Below, one piece after another: positions 47,811 to 56,612 of a stretch of DNA of 64,000 bases (positions are counted from its first letter, which is position 1; every line of letters starts with the position of its first letter). The DNA lies in NCBI GenBank assembly GCA_046294345.1, contig JBKBJT010000014.1:1-64000 (forward strand), written 5' to 3'. Source of the stretch: Ferrovibrio sp046294345. GTDB taxonomy: Bacteria > Pseudomonadota > Alphaproteobacteria > Ferrovibrionales > Ferrovibrionaceae. Position numbers and translations under genes: made by a program. A model generated the notes under the pieces. The model saw only the letters and a program-made list of their open reading frames with translations, ran no database searches and had not been told where the DNA came from.

Positions 47811-48281
47811 ATGGGACTTGCGATCAGCCTGCAGGAATATCTTGAGCGCTGCGATGTGCCCTACGAGGTGATCGAGCATCAGCGCGCCACCACGATGCTG
47901 GCCGCGGCGCATTGCGCCGGCGTGCCTGAAGAGAAGGTGGCCAAGGCGGTGCTGCTGGAAGACGAGGACGGCTACATGCTGGCCCTCGTGCCGGCGGCCT
48001 GCGCCGTCGAGCTCGGCCGACTCAGCAAGCTGCTGCAGCGGCGCATCGGGCTCGCCACGGAGAGCGAGGTGGCCGAACTGTTCGGCGACTGCGAAACCGG
48101 CGCGGTTCCGGCGCTGGGCACGCCCTATGGCATCGAGGTGCTGATCGACGACCGGCTGGACGGCTGCGACGATCTCTATTTCGAGGGCGGCGACCACCGC
48201 AGCCTGGTGCATATCCGGGGCCGCGATCTGCAGCGTCTGCTGCCCGAAGCCCTGCATGCAAGGATCGGCACAGCGCACTAG
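47811..48281 (+). CDS. YbaK/EbsC-family aminoacyl-tRNA deacylase-like protein
   Basis: A 156-residue single-domain protein of the YbaK/ProX editing superfamily. YEVIEHQRATTMLAAAHCAG, KVAKAVLLEDEDGYMLALVP (the conserved K of the active site in 'vaKtLv') and GAVPALGTPYGIEVLIDD are family features. Such proteins hydrolyse mischarged tRNAs in trans. Several sub-families exist, and this one is of the shorter, divergent kind whose tRNA substrate is unassigned. The ribosome site AGGAGGAAG is excellent. Confidence 0.85.
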   Translation: MGLAISLQEYLERCDVPYEVIEHQRATTMLAAAHCAGVPEEKVAKAVLLEDEDGYMLALVPAACAVELGRLSKLLQRRIGLATESEVAELFGDCETGAVPALGTPYGIEVLIDDRLDGCDDLYFEGGDHRSLVHIRGRDLQRLLPEALHARIGTAH

Positions 48282-48304
48282 CTGGATGCGCTAGCCGAAT
48301 TTGC

Positions 48305-49060
48305 CTAGGAGAATTTAGGAGGGCGTTTCTCGAAGAAGGCGGTCATCGCCTCGCGGGCTTCCGCCGATTTGAGCTGGCTGCGGAAATGCACGCCCTCGGC
48401 CGCCATCTGGCCGGCGATGTCGCCGCGCGTCTGGCGCAGCAGCTGTTTGGTCAGGCGCAGGGCGGTGGGCGGCTTGGCGGCCAGCTTGGCCGCCACCTGC
48501 ATCGCTTCGGGTAGGACCCGCGCATCGGGGAAGATGGCATTGGCGATGCCGTAATCCTTCGCCGTTTCGGCATTGAAGGGCTCGCCCAGCAGCAGTAGTT
48601 CGGCGGCGCGGTGATAGCCGATCATGGCGGGCAGCAGCAGCGAGGAGGCGGCTTCGGGCACCAGCGCCAGGTTGACGAAGGGCAGCGACAGGCGGGCATC
48701 GGTGCCGACATAGACCAGGTCGCAATGCAGCAGCATGGTGGTGCCGACGCCGACGGCGACGCCGTTCACCGCCGCGACCAGCGGCTTGGAGGCCGTACTG
48801 ATGGCACGCAGGAAACGGAAGACCGGGCTTTCGTCGCCCTGTGGCGGGTTGTTGAGGAAATCCTGCAGGTCGTTGCCGGCGGTGAAGGCGCCGCCATTGC
48901 CCGCGAACACGATCACGCGCACGGCGGCATCGGTCTCGGCGGCGTCCAGCGCATCCGCCATCGCGGCATACATGGCGCTGGTCAGCGCGTTTTTCTTTTC
49001 CGGCCGGTTGATCGTGATGGTCAGGATGCCATCGGCCTTGGCTGTCAGAATCTCGCTCAC
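48305..49060 (-). CDS. Enoyl-CoA hydratase/isomerase family protein
   Basis: A 251-residue crotonase-fold enzyme: TINRPEKKNALTSAMYAAMA, then VFAGNGGAFTAGNDLQDFLN and VAAVNGVAVGVGTTMLLHCD, forming the oxyanion hole. LPFVNLALVPEAASSLLLPA places a Glu where isomerases have one, while the first hydratase Glu is not evident; PaaG/ECI-like isomerase is possible. It lies between the YbaK gene (convergent, 23 bp) and a GNAT gene upstream by 12 bp. Confidence 0.87.
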   Translation of the reverse strand: MSEILTAKADGILTITINRPEKKNALTSAMYAAMADALDAAETDAAVRVIVFAGNGGAFTAGNDLQDFLNNPPQGDESPVFRFLRAISTASKPLVAAVNGVAVGVGTTMLLHCDLVYVGTDARLSLPFVNLALVPEAASSLLLPAMIGYHRAAELLLLGEPFNAETAKDYGIANAIFPDARVLPEAMQVAAKLAAKPPTALRLTKQLLRQTRGDIAGQMAAEGVHFRSQLKSAEAREAMTAFFEKRPPKFS

Positions 49061-49072
49061 GGCGCTGCTCCC

Positions 49073-49927
49073 CTACTGTTTGAACAGCAGGATCGCATAG
49101 TCTCCGACGGGGGTGAAGCCTAACGCAGCGTAAGCCGTCTTCGCCGCTTCGTTGTCGACCGGCGTGAACAGCACGGCCAGGGTGGCGCCGGCCTGGCGTG
49201 CGGCGGCCAGCGCGCCGGCCACCACGGCGCGGCCATAGCCGCGGCTGCGCAGGTCAGGCGGCGTCCAGACATTGCCGACCTGCACGGCATCGGGCAGGCG
49301 CGCATTGAAGCAGCAACCCGCCACCGGTCGGGTGCCGTCGAACAGCAGGAACTGGTCGCCTTCGGCCACCCAGCGCTCCACCTCGCTGCGGCAGTGCTGA
49401 GACATCGTCTGCGACGGCGTGGCTGCCAGCGTTTCCTGGGTAAAGGCGATGCGCCATTCGGTCAGCAGATCGAGATCGGCCTTCGTCGCTGGCCGGCAAC
49501 TGAGCGACTGGTTGGGCAGGGGTGCCGGCTGGCGCAGCGCGTCGAGCCTGAGCGTCATCAGCACTTCCTTCGAGCGCAGGGTGCGATAGCGGTCGTCCAA
49601 TTCCAGCGCTTCCTGGGCATCCAGTGCCTGCTGCCACGGGCCGAGGATGCCGGCCACCGGGCGGTTCGACACGGCAGCCCGCGCCACGGCGCCGGCATGG
49701 CCCGGTGCGAACACGAGCAGCATGCCCTGCCAGTAATGCGCGGCGACGCCGACGACGCGGTCGCCATCGAAGGCGGCGGCATAACGGCCCTGGTAGGGCT
49801 GGCCGCCATCGACAATGCCCCCGCTGGCCAGATTGCCGCGCAGGATCATCGTCTCGGCCATATGGGCGTGCAGGAAGGCTTCCAGCTTTGGCTGGTCGGC
49901 AGGTGTAAGCAAGCGGATTTCAGACAT
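49073..49927 (-). CDS. GNAT family N-acetyltransferase
   Basis: A 284-residue protein with a divergent N-terminal half and a C-terminal GNAT domain. VGNVWTPPDLRSRGYGRAVV contains the acetyl-CoA loop R-x-x-G-x-G, followed by AARQAGATLAVLFTPVDNEA and the closing YAALGFTPVGDYAILLF. The N-terminal half (HAHMAETMILRGNLASGG) resembles the DUF4081-like partner domain of two-domain acetyltransferases. Acceptor unknown. Start at 49927. Confidence 0.82.
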   Translation of the reverse strand: MSEIRLLTPADQPKLEAFLHAHMAETMILRGNLASGGIVDGGQPYQGRYAAAFDGDRVVGVAAHYWQGMLLVFAPGHAGAVARAAVSNRPVAGILGPWQQALDAQEALELDDRYRTLRSKEVLMTLRLDALRQPAPLPNQSLSCRPATKADLDLLTEWRIAFTQETLAATPSQTMSQHCRSEVERWVAEGDQFLLFDGTRPVAGCCFNARLPDAVQVGNVWTPPDLRSRGYGRAVVAGALAAARQAGATLAVLFTPVDNEAAKTAYAALGFTPVGDYAILLFKQ

Positions 49928-49938
49928 CAGCCCTATAC

Positions 49939-51120
49939 CTATCCCTGCGCCTTGTTCAGGCGGTCGAAGCCGGCCTTCAGGTCGGCGATCAGGTCTTCGG
50001 TCGCTTCCAGGCCGATATGCAGGCGCAGCAGCGGCCCGTGATCGCGCCAGGGTTCGGCGCTGCGGATGGCATGGGGCTTGGCTACCGTCACCAGGCTCTC
50101 GAAGCCGCCCCAAGAATAGCCGATGCCGAAGAGTTCGAGGTGATCGACGAATTCCGCCACGGCGTCTTCACCGTATTTGCGGTCCAACTCGAAGGAGAAC
50201 AGGCCGCAGGCGCCGAGGAAATCGCGCTTCCAGATCGCGTGGCCGGGATCCTGCGGCAGGGCGGGATGCAGCACGCTGGTCACTTCCGCACGGCCGCGCA
50301 GCCAGTCGGCCACGGTGATGCCGCTTTCCATGTGGCGCGGCAGGCGCACTGCCATGGTGCGCAACCCGCGCAGGCCCAGGAACACCTCGTCGGGGCCGGC
50401 ATTGTTGCCCAGCGCGCGGGCGCTGTCGCGCAGCATCGGCCAGCTTTCCTTGTTCGCGATCACCACGCCCAGCATCGCATCGGAATGGCCGACGATGTAT
50501 TTCGTCGCCGCATGCACGGAGAGGTCGACGCCATGGCTGAAGCTCTTGAAATAGAGCGGCGTGCCCCAGGTGTTGTCCATCACCACCTTCGCGCCGTGCT
50601 TGTGCGCGATCTCGGCCATGGCCGGCACGTCCTGCATCTCGAAGGTGAGCGAGCCGGGCGATTCCAGGAAGATCAGCGCCGTGTTGGGCCGCAGCAGGTC
50701 GCGGATGCCAGCATTGATGGTGGGGCGGAAATATTGGGTCTCGACACCCAGCCGCTTCAACACGGTGTCGCAGAAATGCCGGGTCGGGCCATAGACGCTG
50801 TCGGTGACCAGGATGTGGTCGCCGGCCTTCACCGCGCTGAGGATCGCGCCCGAGCAGGCGGCGGCGCCGGAGGGAAAGCTGATGGCGCGGTAGCCGCCTT
50901 CCAGTTCGGCCAGGGTATTCTCGAAGGCATAGGTCAGCGGCGTGCCAATGCGGCCATAGGACGTCACCTGCTCGTCGCGCTCGCGGGCGGCGTAAACCTC
51001 CTTCAGCGCCTTCAGGCTGGGCTGCAGGATGGTCGAGGCACGATAGACCGGGATATTCACCGCGCCATGGTGGCCTTCGGGATCGCGGCCGAGCGCGGCG
51101 AGCTTGGTTTCGTCTTTCAT
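49939..51120 (-). CDS. metC: Cystathionine beta-lyase (MetC-like, PLP)
   Basis: A 393-residue Cys/Met-metabolism PLP enzyme. YRASTILQPSLKALKEVY, SYGRIGTPLTYAFENTLAEL, SFPSGAAACSGAILSAVKAG and the PLP lysine in HAATKYIVGHSDAMLG are in family order. Among related enzymes, the Y-G-R-x-G-T-P start and length best match bacterial MetC/cystathionine beta-lyase, which makes homocysteine. It is divergent from an M20 peptidase, with 129 bp between. The frame opens far upstream only because it runs antisense through that gene. Confidence 0.9.
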   Translation of the reverse strand: MKDETKLAALGRDPEGHHGAVNIPVYRASTILQPSLKALKEVYAARERDEQVTSYGRIGTPLTYAFENTLAELEGGYRAISFPSGAAACSGAILSAVKAGDHILVTDSVYGPTRHFCDTVLKRLGVETQYFRPTINAGIRDLLRPNTALIFLESPGSLTFEMQDVPAMAEIAHKHGAKVVMDNTWGTPLYFKSFSHGVDLSVHAATKYIVGHSDAMLGVVIANKESWPMLRDSARALGNNAGPDEVFLGLRGLRTMAVRLPRHMESGITVADWLRGRAEVTSVLHPALPQDPGHAIWKRDFLGACGLFSFELDRKYGEDAVAEFVDHLELFGIGYSWGGFESLVTVAKPHAIRSAEPWRDHGPLLRLHIGLEATEDLIADLKAGFDRLNKAQG

Positions 51121-51249
51121 GGCAAACTCCAGAACCGATATCCGACTATCGCAAAGCCCGGCGGCCATGAGAAGACTTGGCCGGGCGGCTGGGACAGGCT
51201 TTCCAGCGGCGCGGCGCGGCGCTATGAAAAGAAAAAGGAGTTTTTGCCG

Positions 51250-52659
51250 ATGACCCGCGAAGCCGCCATCAAAGCTGCCACCGATTATCTCGATCAGGGC
51301 GGCTTCACAGCCGATCTTGCCCGCCGTGTTGCCATCCCGACCGAGAGCCAGAACCCCGATCGCCGGCCGGCCTTGGCGGAATACCTGGAAAAGGAGATGC
51401 GGGGCACTTTGGAGAAACTCGGTTTCTCCTGTGCGATCCATGACAATCCTTCGCCGAAGGGCGGGCCGTTCCTGGTCGCCACGCGGCGCGAGCCCGGCGC
51501 GACAAAGACGGTATTCTCCTACGGCCATGGCGACGTGATCCGCGGCCAGGACGCGCAATGGCGCAGCGGCCTCAACCCGTGGCAGCTGGTGCAGGACGGC
51601 GAAAAGCTCTATGGCCGCGGCACCGCCGACAACAAGGGCCAGCATACGGTGAACATCGCGGCACTGGAGGCCGTGCTGAAGGCGCGCGGCGGCAAGCTCG
51701 GTTTCAATGTCGTGCTGCTGATCGAAACCGGCGAGGAAGTCGGCTCGCCCGGCCTGAACGAATTCTGCGCGGCACACAAGGCGGAGTGGGGCGCGAATCT
51801 GTTCCTCGCCTCCGACGGTCCGCGCCTGTCGCCGGAACGGCCGACGCTGTATTGCGGGGCGCGCGGCGGCCTGAATTTCGACCTCACGGTCAACCTGCGC
51901 GAGGGCGCGCACCACTCGGGCAACTGGGGCGGGTTGCTGGCCGATCCGGGCATCATCCTGGCCCATGCCATCGCCAGCATTGTCGGCCCGACCGGCCAGA
52001 TCCGCATTCCGGAATGGGTGCCGACGGAACTGCCGGCCGGCGTGCGCCGTGCCCTGGCCGATTGCGAGGTGGGCGGCGGCAGCGACGGCCCGGCCGTCGA
52101 CGCCTGGTGGGGCGAGCCCGGCCTGTCGCCGGCCGAACGCGTCTATGGCTGGTGCAGTTTCGACGTGCTGGCCTTCAAGACCGGCAATCCGGAAGCGCCG
52201 GTGAACGCCATCCCCGGCATCGCCACGGCGCATTGCCAGATCCGTTTCGTCGTCGGCCCCGACCATACGCAGTTCCTGCCGGCGCTGCGCCGTCATCTCG
52301 ACCGCCACGGTTTCCCGCAGGTGCAGGTGGCGCAGGCGCGCGCCGATATCTTCAAGGCCACGCGCCTCGATCCCGATCATCCCTACGTGCATTTCGCGCT
52401 GGATTCGGTGGAGCGCACCATGGGGCGCAGGCCGGCATTGCTGCCCAATCTGGGCGGCTCGCTGCCCAACGACGTCTTCGCCGACACGATGGGCCTGCCC
52501 ACGGTGTGGATGCCGCATTCCTATGCCGCCTGCTCGCAGCATGCGCCGAACGAGCATGTGCTGCTGCCCGTGATGCGCGAAGGCCTCGCCATGATGGCGG
52601 GCCTGCTGTGGGATCTGGGCGAGGCCGGCAACGACATCACCGGCAGTCGCGCGGCGTGA
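51250..52659 (+). CDS. M20 family metallopeptidase (dipeptidase)
   Basis: A 469-residue M20 enzyme. Metal ligands are evident in FSYGHGDVIRGQDAQW (His-x-Asp), GRGTADNKGQHTVN (Asp), LLIETGEEVGSPGL (Glu-Glu) and later SDGPRLSPERP. The dimerisation domain follows (residues about 210-330), then LPNLGGSLPNDVF and HSYAACSQHAPNEHVL with the last histidine. It hydrolyses a peptide or N-acyl amino acid. AAGGAG precedes ATG 51250. It overlaps the YqaA-like gene by a GTGA junction. Confidence 0.9.
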   Translation: MTREAAIKAATDYLDQGGFTADLARRVAIPTESQNPDRRPALAEYLEKEMRGTLEKLGFSCAIHDNPSPKGGPFLVATRREPGATKTVFSYGHGDVIRGQDAQWRSGLNPWQLVQDGEKLYGRGTADNKGQHTVNIAALEAVLKARGGKLGFNVVLLIETGEEVGSPGLNEFCAAHKAEWGANLFLASDGPRLSPERPTLYCGARGGLNFDLTVNLREGAHHSGNWGGLLADPGIILAHAIASIVGPTGQIRIPEWVPTELPAGVRRALADCEVGGGSDGPAVDAWWGEPGLSPAERVYGWCSFDVLAFKTGNPEAPVNAIPGIATAHCQIRFVVGPDHTQFLPALRRHLDRHGFPQVQVAQARADIFKATRLDPDHPYVHFALDSVERTMGRRPALLPNLGGSLPNDVFADTMGLPTVWMPHSYAACSQHAPNEHVLLPVMREGLAMMAGLLWDLGEAGNDITGSRAA

Positions 52660-53129
52660 TCCCCGATCCGGCGCTGGCCACGCAATTCGGCGTCGCGGGG
52701 CTTTTTCTCTGGTCGCTGCTGGCCGCCACCCTCGTGCCGCTGTCGTCCGAGGCGGCGCTGGCGGCGGCACGCGCTGCGGAAATCGCACCGCCACTGATTC
52801 TTTTTGCGGCGGCGACCGGCGGAAATGTGATTGGTGCACTGATTAACTGGCTGCTGGGAGCATGGTGCCTTCGCTTTGAGCATAAGCGCTGGTTTCCGAT
52901 CACACCTGTGCAAATGCACAAAGCGCAACTGCAGTTTCAGCGCTGGGGTGCAATAGCCCTGCTTTTCTCTTGGATTCCAGTGATTGGTGACCCGCTCACC
53001 TTTGCTGCAGGTGCGTTGCGCTATCCTTTGGCCCGTTTCTTGATAGCAGTCAGCCTCGGCAAGGCAGCCCGTTACGCGGCGGTCCTGTGGATAACTGAGC
53101 TTGTCTTGCCGGTTTTTGCAGCGTCGTGA
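52656..53129 (+). CDS. YqaA-like membrane protein (DedA-related)
   Basis: A 157-residue membrane protein starting at GTG 52656, whose bases overlap the peptidase stop codon. GLFLWSLLAATLVPLSSEAA and FAAATGGNVIGALINWLLGA are membrane segments; LLFSWIPVIGDPLTFAAGAL is the VTT/SNARE-assoc (DedA superfamily) motif with the conserved G-D-P. YqaA-type proteins are short members of that superfamily of unproven transport function. The codons in its second half are noticeably less GC-biased than neighbours. Confidence 0.85.
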   Translation: MIPDPALATQFGVAGLFLWSLLAATLVPLSSEAALAAARAAEIAPPLILFAAATGGNVIGALINWLLGAWCLRFEHKRWFPITPVQMHKAQLQFQRWGAIALLFSWIPVIGDPLTFAAGALRYPLARFLIAVSLGKAARYAAVLWITELVLPVFAAS

Positions 53130-53188
53130 TAATTTCACCACGGTTCTGCGGAAACGCAGTCCAAGTCACAACAGGGAAGGGTAACAAG

Positions 53189-54208
53189 ATGAAACTTCTG
53201 CAAACGGCCGCAGCCGCGGCGGTGTTCGTATTCGCTGCGCACGGGGCGCAGGCGGGTGCCACGTTCGACGCCGTCAAGGCCAAGGGCTTCGTGCAGTGTG
53301 GAACCAACACCGGTCTGGGCGGTTTTGCCGCGCCGGACAGCCAGGGTGTCTGGAAGGGCCTCGACGTCGATGTCTGCCGCGCGGTTGCCGCCGCGGTGTT
53401 CGGCGACGCCACGAAGGTCAAGTATACCGGTCTGACCGCCCAGCAGCGCTTCACCGCCCTGCAGTCGGGTGAAGTCGATCTGCTGTCGCGCAACACCACC
53501 CAGACGCTAACCCGCGATGCCTCGCTGGGCCTGATCGGCGTGGGCGTGAACTACTACGACGGTCAGGGCTTCATGGTCCGCAAGTCGCTTGGCGTGAAGA
53601 GCGCCAAGGAACTGAACGGCGCCACCGTCTGCGTGCAGCCCGGCACCACCACCGAGCTGAACCTCGCCGACTACTTCCGTGCCACCAAGATGACCTTCAA
53701 GCCGGTCGTGATCGAGAAGCTGGACGAAGTTGTGGCTGCCTATGATTCGGGCCGCTGCGACGTCTACACCACCGACGCTTCGGGCCTGGCCGCCACCCGC
53801 GCGACCCAGCTCGCCAAGCCGGACGATCACCTGATCCTGCCGGAAATCATCTCCAAGGAGCCGCTTGGCCCGATGGTCCGTCAGGGTGACGACCAGTGGC
53901 TGGTCGTGGTTCGCTGGGCGCTGAACGCGATGATCGAGGCCGAGGAATACGGCATCACCTCGAAGAATGTCGACGAAATGCTCAAGAGCGAGAACCCCAA
54001 TATCAAGCGCATCCTCGGCGTCACCCCCGGTGGCGGCAAGGCGCTGGGTCTCGACGAGAAGTGGGCCTACAACATCATCAAGCAGGTCGGCAATTACGGC
54101 GAAAGCTTCGACCGTAACGTCGGCATGGGCAGCCCGCTGAAACTCGCTCGCGGCGTCAACGAACAGTGGTCGAAGGGCGGCGCTCTGTACGCCTGGCCGA
54201 TCCGCTGA
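53189..54208 (+). CDS. aapJ: General L-amino acid ABC transporter substrate-binding protein
   Basis: A 339-residue periplasmic protein with signal peptide (LLQTAAAAAVFVFAAHGAQA). GFVQCGTNTGLGGFAAPDSQ, GLDVDVCRAVAAAVFGDATK, RNTTQTLTRDASLG and YDSGRCDVYTTDASGLAATR are diagnostic for AapJ/BztA. The mature protein binds a broad range of L-amino acids. ATG 53189 with GGGAAGGG upstream; an in-frame earlier ATG (53126) would bury the signal. First of aapJQMP. Confidence 0.95.
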   Translation: MKLLQTAAAAAVFVFAAHGAQAGATFDAVKAKGFVQCGTNTGLGGFAAPDSQGVWKGLDVDVCRAVAAAVFGDATKVKYTGLTAQQRFTALQSGEVDLLSRNTTQTLTRDASLGLIGVGVNYYDGQGFMVRKSLGVKSAKELNGATVCVQPGTTTELNLADYFRATKMTFKPVVIEKLDEVVAAYDSGRCDVYTTDASGLAATRATQLAKPDDHLILPEIISKEPLGPMVRQGDDQWLVVVRWALNAMIEAEEYGITSKNVDEMLKSENPNIKRILGVTPGGGKALGLDEKWAYNIIKQVGNYGESFDRNVGMGSPLKLARGVNEQWSKGGALYAWPIR

Positions 54209-54223
54209 TGTACTGACGCGCAG

Positions 54224-54253
54224 GACCGGCGGCGAAACAGGGCGCCGCCGGTC
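54224..54253 (+). terminator. Hairpin between aapJ and aapQ
   Basis: GACCGGCGGCG / CGCCGCCGGTC is a perfect 11-bp stem with an eight-base loop, 16 bp after the aapJ stop. There is no adjacent T-tract; it may act as an mRNA stabiliser or partial terminator favouring aapJ expression. Confidence 0.6.
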
Positions 54254-54314
54254 TCTGCACGTCAGGCTTTAGTTTCAGTTTGCGTTTGTTTTTCGTAACA
54301 GCCATGGGGGGCAC

Positions 54315-55508
54315 ATGGCCAAAGGTAGTGTAGACGGCGCGCGATCCGCGCCGCCGCGGCGTCTGAGCTGGAACGACCCGGATGTTCGTTCGATTGTCTA
54401 TCAGGCGGTCGCGCTGATTCTGGTGGTCGTGATCGGCTGGTTCCTGGTTTCGAACACGCTGCATAATCTTTCGACCCGCAACATCTCGACAGGTTTCGAT
54501 TTCCTCAGCCGGGAATCCGGGTTTGCCATCGGCGAATCGCCGATCGCCTTCGGGCCCGAAAACACCTATGCCCGCGCCATCCTGGTCGGTGTGCTGAACA
54601 CCATCCGGGTCGCCGTTGTCGGCATCATCCTGGCCACCATCCTCGGCACCATAATCGGCATCGCACGCCTCTCGAAGAACTGGCTCGTCGCCAAGCTGGC
54701 GATGATCTACGTCGAGGTGATCCGCAACATTCCGCTGCTGCTGCAGCTGTTCTTCTGGTACGCGATCATCACCGAGACGATGCCCGGCCCGCGCCAGGCG
54801 CTGAACCTGCTGCCAGGCGTGTTCATCTCCAATCGCGGCGTGAAGGTGCCGGCGCCGACCGACCATTTCGCCTACGATCTGGCTGCCATCGGTTTCCTGT
54901 TTGCCATCCTGCTGATCATCATGGTCGTGCGGTATGCCCGCAAACGGCAGGATGCGACCGGCCTGGCTTTTCCGGTCTACCGCACGGGCATCGCCCTGCT
55001 GGTCGGCATGCCGCTGCTCGGCTGGCTGATCGGTGGCGCGCCGCTGGAACTGGATGTGCCGAAACTGCAGGGTTTCAATTTCGTCGGCGGCGCCACGCTC
55101 ACGCCTGAATTCGCCGCCCTGCTGTTTGGCCTCGTGCTCTACACGGCCGGCTTCATCGCCGAGGTGGTGCGCTCGGGCATCCAGGCGGTGAATTACGGCC
55201 AGTGGGAGGCCGCCAGTGCGCTGGGCCTCAGCCGTGCCCAGACGCTGCGCCTGATCGTGCTGCCGCAGTCGCTGCGCGTGATCATCCCGCCGATGACCAG
55301 CCAGTACCTGAACCTGACCAAGAACAGTTCGCTGGCCGTGGCGATTGGTTATCCCGACATCGTCTCCATCGCCAATACGACGCTGAACCAGACCGGCCAG
55401 GCCATCGAAGGCATCCTGATCATCATGGCGGTCTATCTGAGCATCAGCCTGTCGATCTCGGTATTCATGAACTGGTACAACAAACATATCGCGCTGGTGG
55501 AGCGTTAA
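54315..55508 (+). CDS. aapQ: General L-amino acid ABC transporter permease AapQ
   Basis: A 397-residue permease with LVSNTLHNLSTRNISTGFDF, the hallmark AapQ/BztB N-terminal region, and a C-terminal binding-protein-dependent transport domain. The EAA loop is QWEAASALGLSRAQTLRLIV. Eight or so helices are visible. It follows aapJ after 106 bp and abuts aapM by one base. Confidence 0.94.
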   Translation: MAKGSVDGARSAPPRRLSWNDPDVRSIVYQAVALILVVVIGWFLVSNTLHNLSTRNISTGFDFLSRESGFAIGESPIAFGPENTYARAILVGVLNTIRVAVVGIILATILGTIIGIARLSKNWLVAKLAMIYVEVIRNIPLLLQLFFWYAIITETMPGPRQALNLLPGVFISNRGVKVPAPTDHFAYDLAAIGFLFAILLIIMVVRYARKRQDATGLAFPVYRTGIALLVGMPLLGWLIGGAPLELDVPKLQGFNFVGGATLTPEFAALLFGLVLYTAGFIAEVVRSGIQAVNYGQWEAASALGLSRAQTLRLIVLPQSLRVIIPPMTSQYLNLTKNSSLAVAIGYPDIVSIANTTLNQTGQAIEGILIIMAVYLSISLSISVFMNWYNKHIALVER

Positions 55509-55509
55509 G

Positions 55510-56598
55510 ATGACGACAGCCAGCGAATCCCTGCCGCCGCCGACTTCCACCACCGGGCCGATTGCCTGGGTGCGCGAGCGTCTGTTTTCCTCGCCGCTCA
55601 ACGCCATCCTCACCATCCTGTCGGTCTGGATACTCCTCATGGCGGTGCCCCCCTTCGTGGAATGGGCGCTGATCAAGGCGAACTTCACCGCCGACACCTA
55701 TCAGGAATGCCGCGCCAGCGGCGGTGCCTGCTGGGCCTTCATCGGCCAGAAATACCGCCTGATCCTGTTTGGCCTGTACCCTTATGAGGAACAGTGGCGG
55801 CCGCTGATCAGCGCAATCATGCTGATTGCGATGATCGTCATGAGCTGCATGCCGAGATTCTGGAATCTCAGTTTGATCGGCATCTGGGTCGGCGGCCTGG
55901 TCGCGGTGGCGATCCTGATGTGGGGCGGAATCTTCGGTCTGCGCTATGTCGAGAACACGCTGTGGGGCGGCCTGCCGCTGACCCTGATCCTGGCCACCTT
56001 CGGCATCGCCCTGGCGTTTCCCTTCGGCGTGCTGCTGGCTCTGGGCCGGCGATCGCGCATGCCGGCGATCAAGACGCTGTGCATCATGTATATCGAGCTG
56101 ATCCGTGGCGTGCCGCTGATCAGCATGTTGTTCATGTCGTCGGTGATGTTGCCGCTGTTCCTGCCGGAGGGCTACAGCATCGACAAGCTGCTGCGCGCCC
56201 AGATCGCCATCATCATGTTCTCGGCCGCCTATCTGGCCGAGGTGGTGCGCGGCGGCCTGCAGGCGATTCCGAAGGGACAGTACGAGGGCGCCGAATCGCT
56301 GGGCCTGAACTATGCCCAGAAGATGGGGCTGGTGATCCTGCCGCAGGCGCTGAAGATCGTGATTCCGCCCCTGGTCAGCCTGTTTATCGCGGTGTTCAAG
56401 GACACCTCGCTGGTGGTGATCATCGGCATCTACGACCTGATGCAGTCGGCCAAGGTCTCGCTCACCGATCCGGCCTGGCGCGGCTTCTCCATCGAGGCCT
56501 ATGTCTTCGTGTCGGCGATCTACTTCATCTTCTGTTACTCCATCTCGAAATACAGCCAGTCGCTGGAACAGCGCCTGGCCACCGGACACAAGCGTTAA
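55510..56598 (+). CDS. aapM: General L-amino acid ABC transporter permease AapM
   Basis: A 362-residue permease. The periplasmic segment with YQECRASGGACWAFIGQKYR is typical of AapM/BztC, and the coupling loop is YEGAESLGLNYAQKMGLVIL, followed by PQALKIVIPPLVSLFIAVFK. It heterodimerises with AapQ. GTTAAG-ATG junction follows aapQ directly. Confidence 0.94.
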   Translation: MTTASESLPPPTSTTGPIAWVRERLFSSPLNAILTILSVWILLMAVPPFVEWALIKANFTADTYQECRASGGACWAFIGQKYRLILFGLYPYEEQWRPLISAIMLIAMIVMSCMPRFWNLSLIGIWVGGLVAVAILMWGGIFGLRYVENTLWGGLPLTLILATFGIALAFPFGVLLALGRRSRMPAIKTLCIMYIELIRGVPLISMLFMSSVMLPLFLPEGYSIDKLLRAQIAIIMFSAAYLAEVVRGGLQAIPKGQYEGAESLGLNYAQKMGLVILPQALKIVIPPLVSLFIAVFKDTSLVVIIGIYDLMQSAKVSLTDPAWRGFSIEAYVFVSAIYFIFCYSISKYSQSLEQRLATGHKR

Positions 56599-56612
56599 GG
56601 GAACCGCCGCTC

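Noticed and set aside
51121..51249. A SAM-type riboswitch before the MetC-like gene
   Set aside because: The 129-bp divergent gap shows no convincing SAM-II or SAH riboswitch pairing or pseudoknot pattern.
49939..52839. A 966-aa MetC fusion protein
   Set aside because: Residues before the MetC start are antisense to the M20 peptidase gene; the MetC family begins at MKDETKLAALG at 51120.
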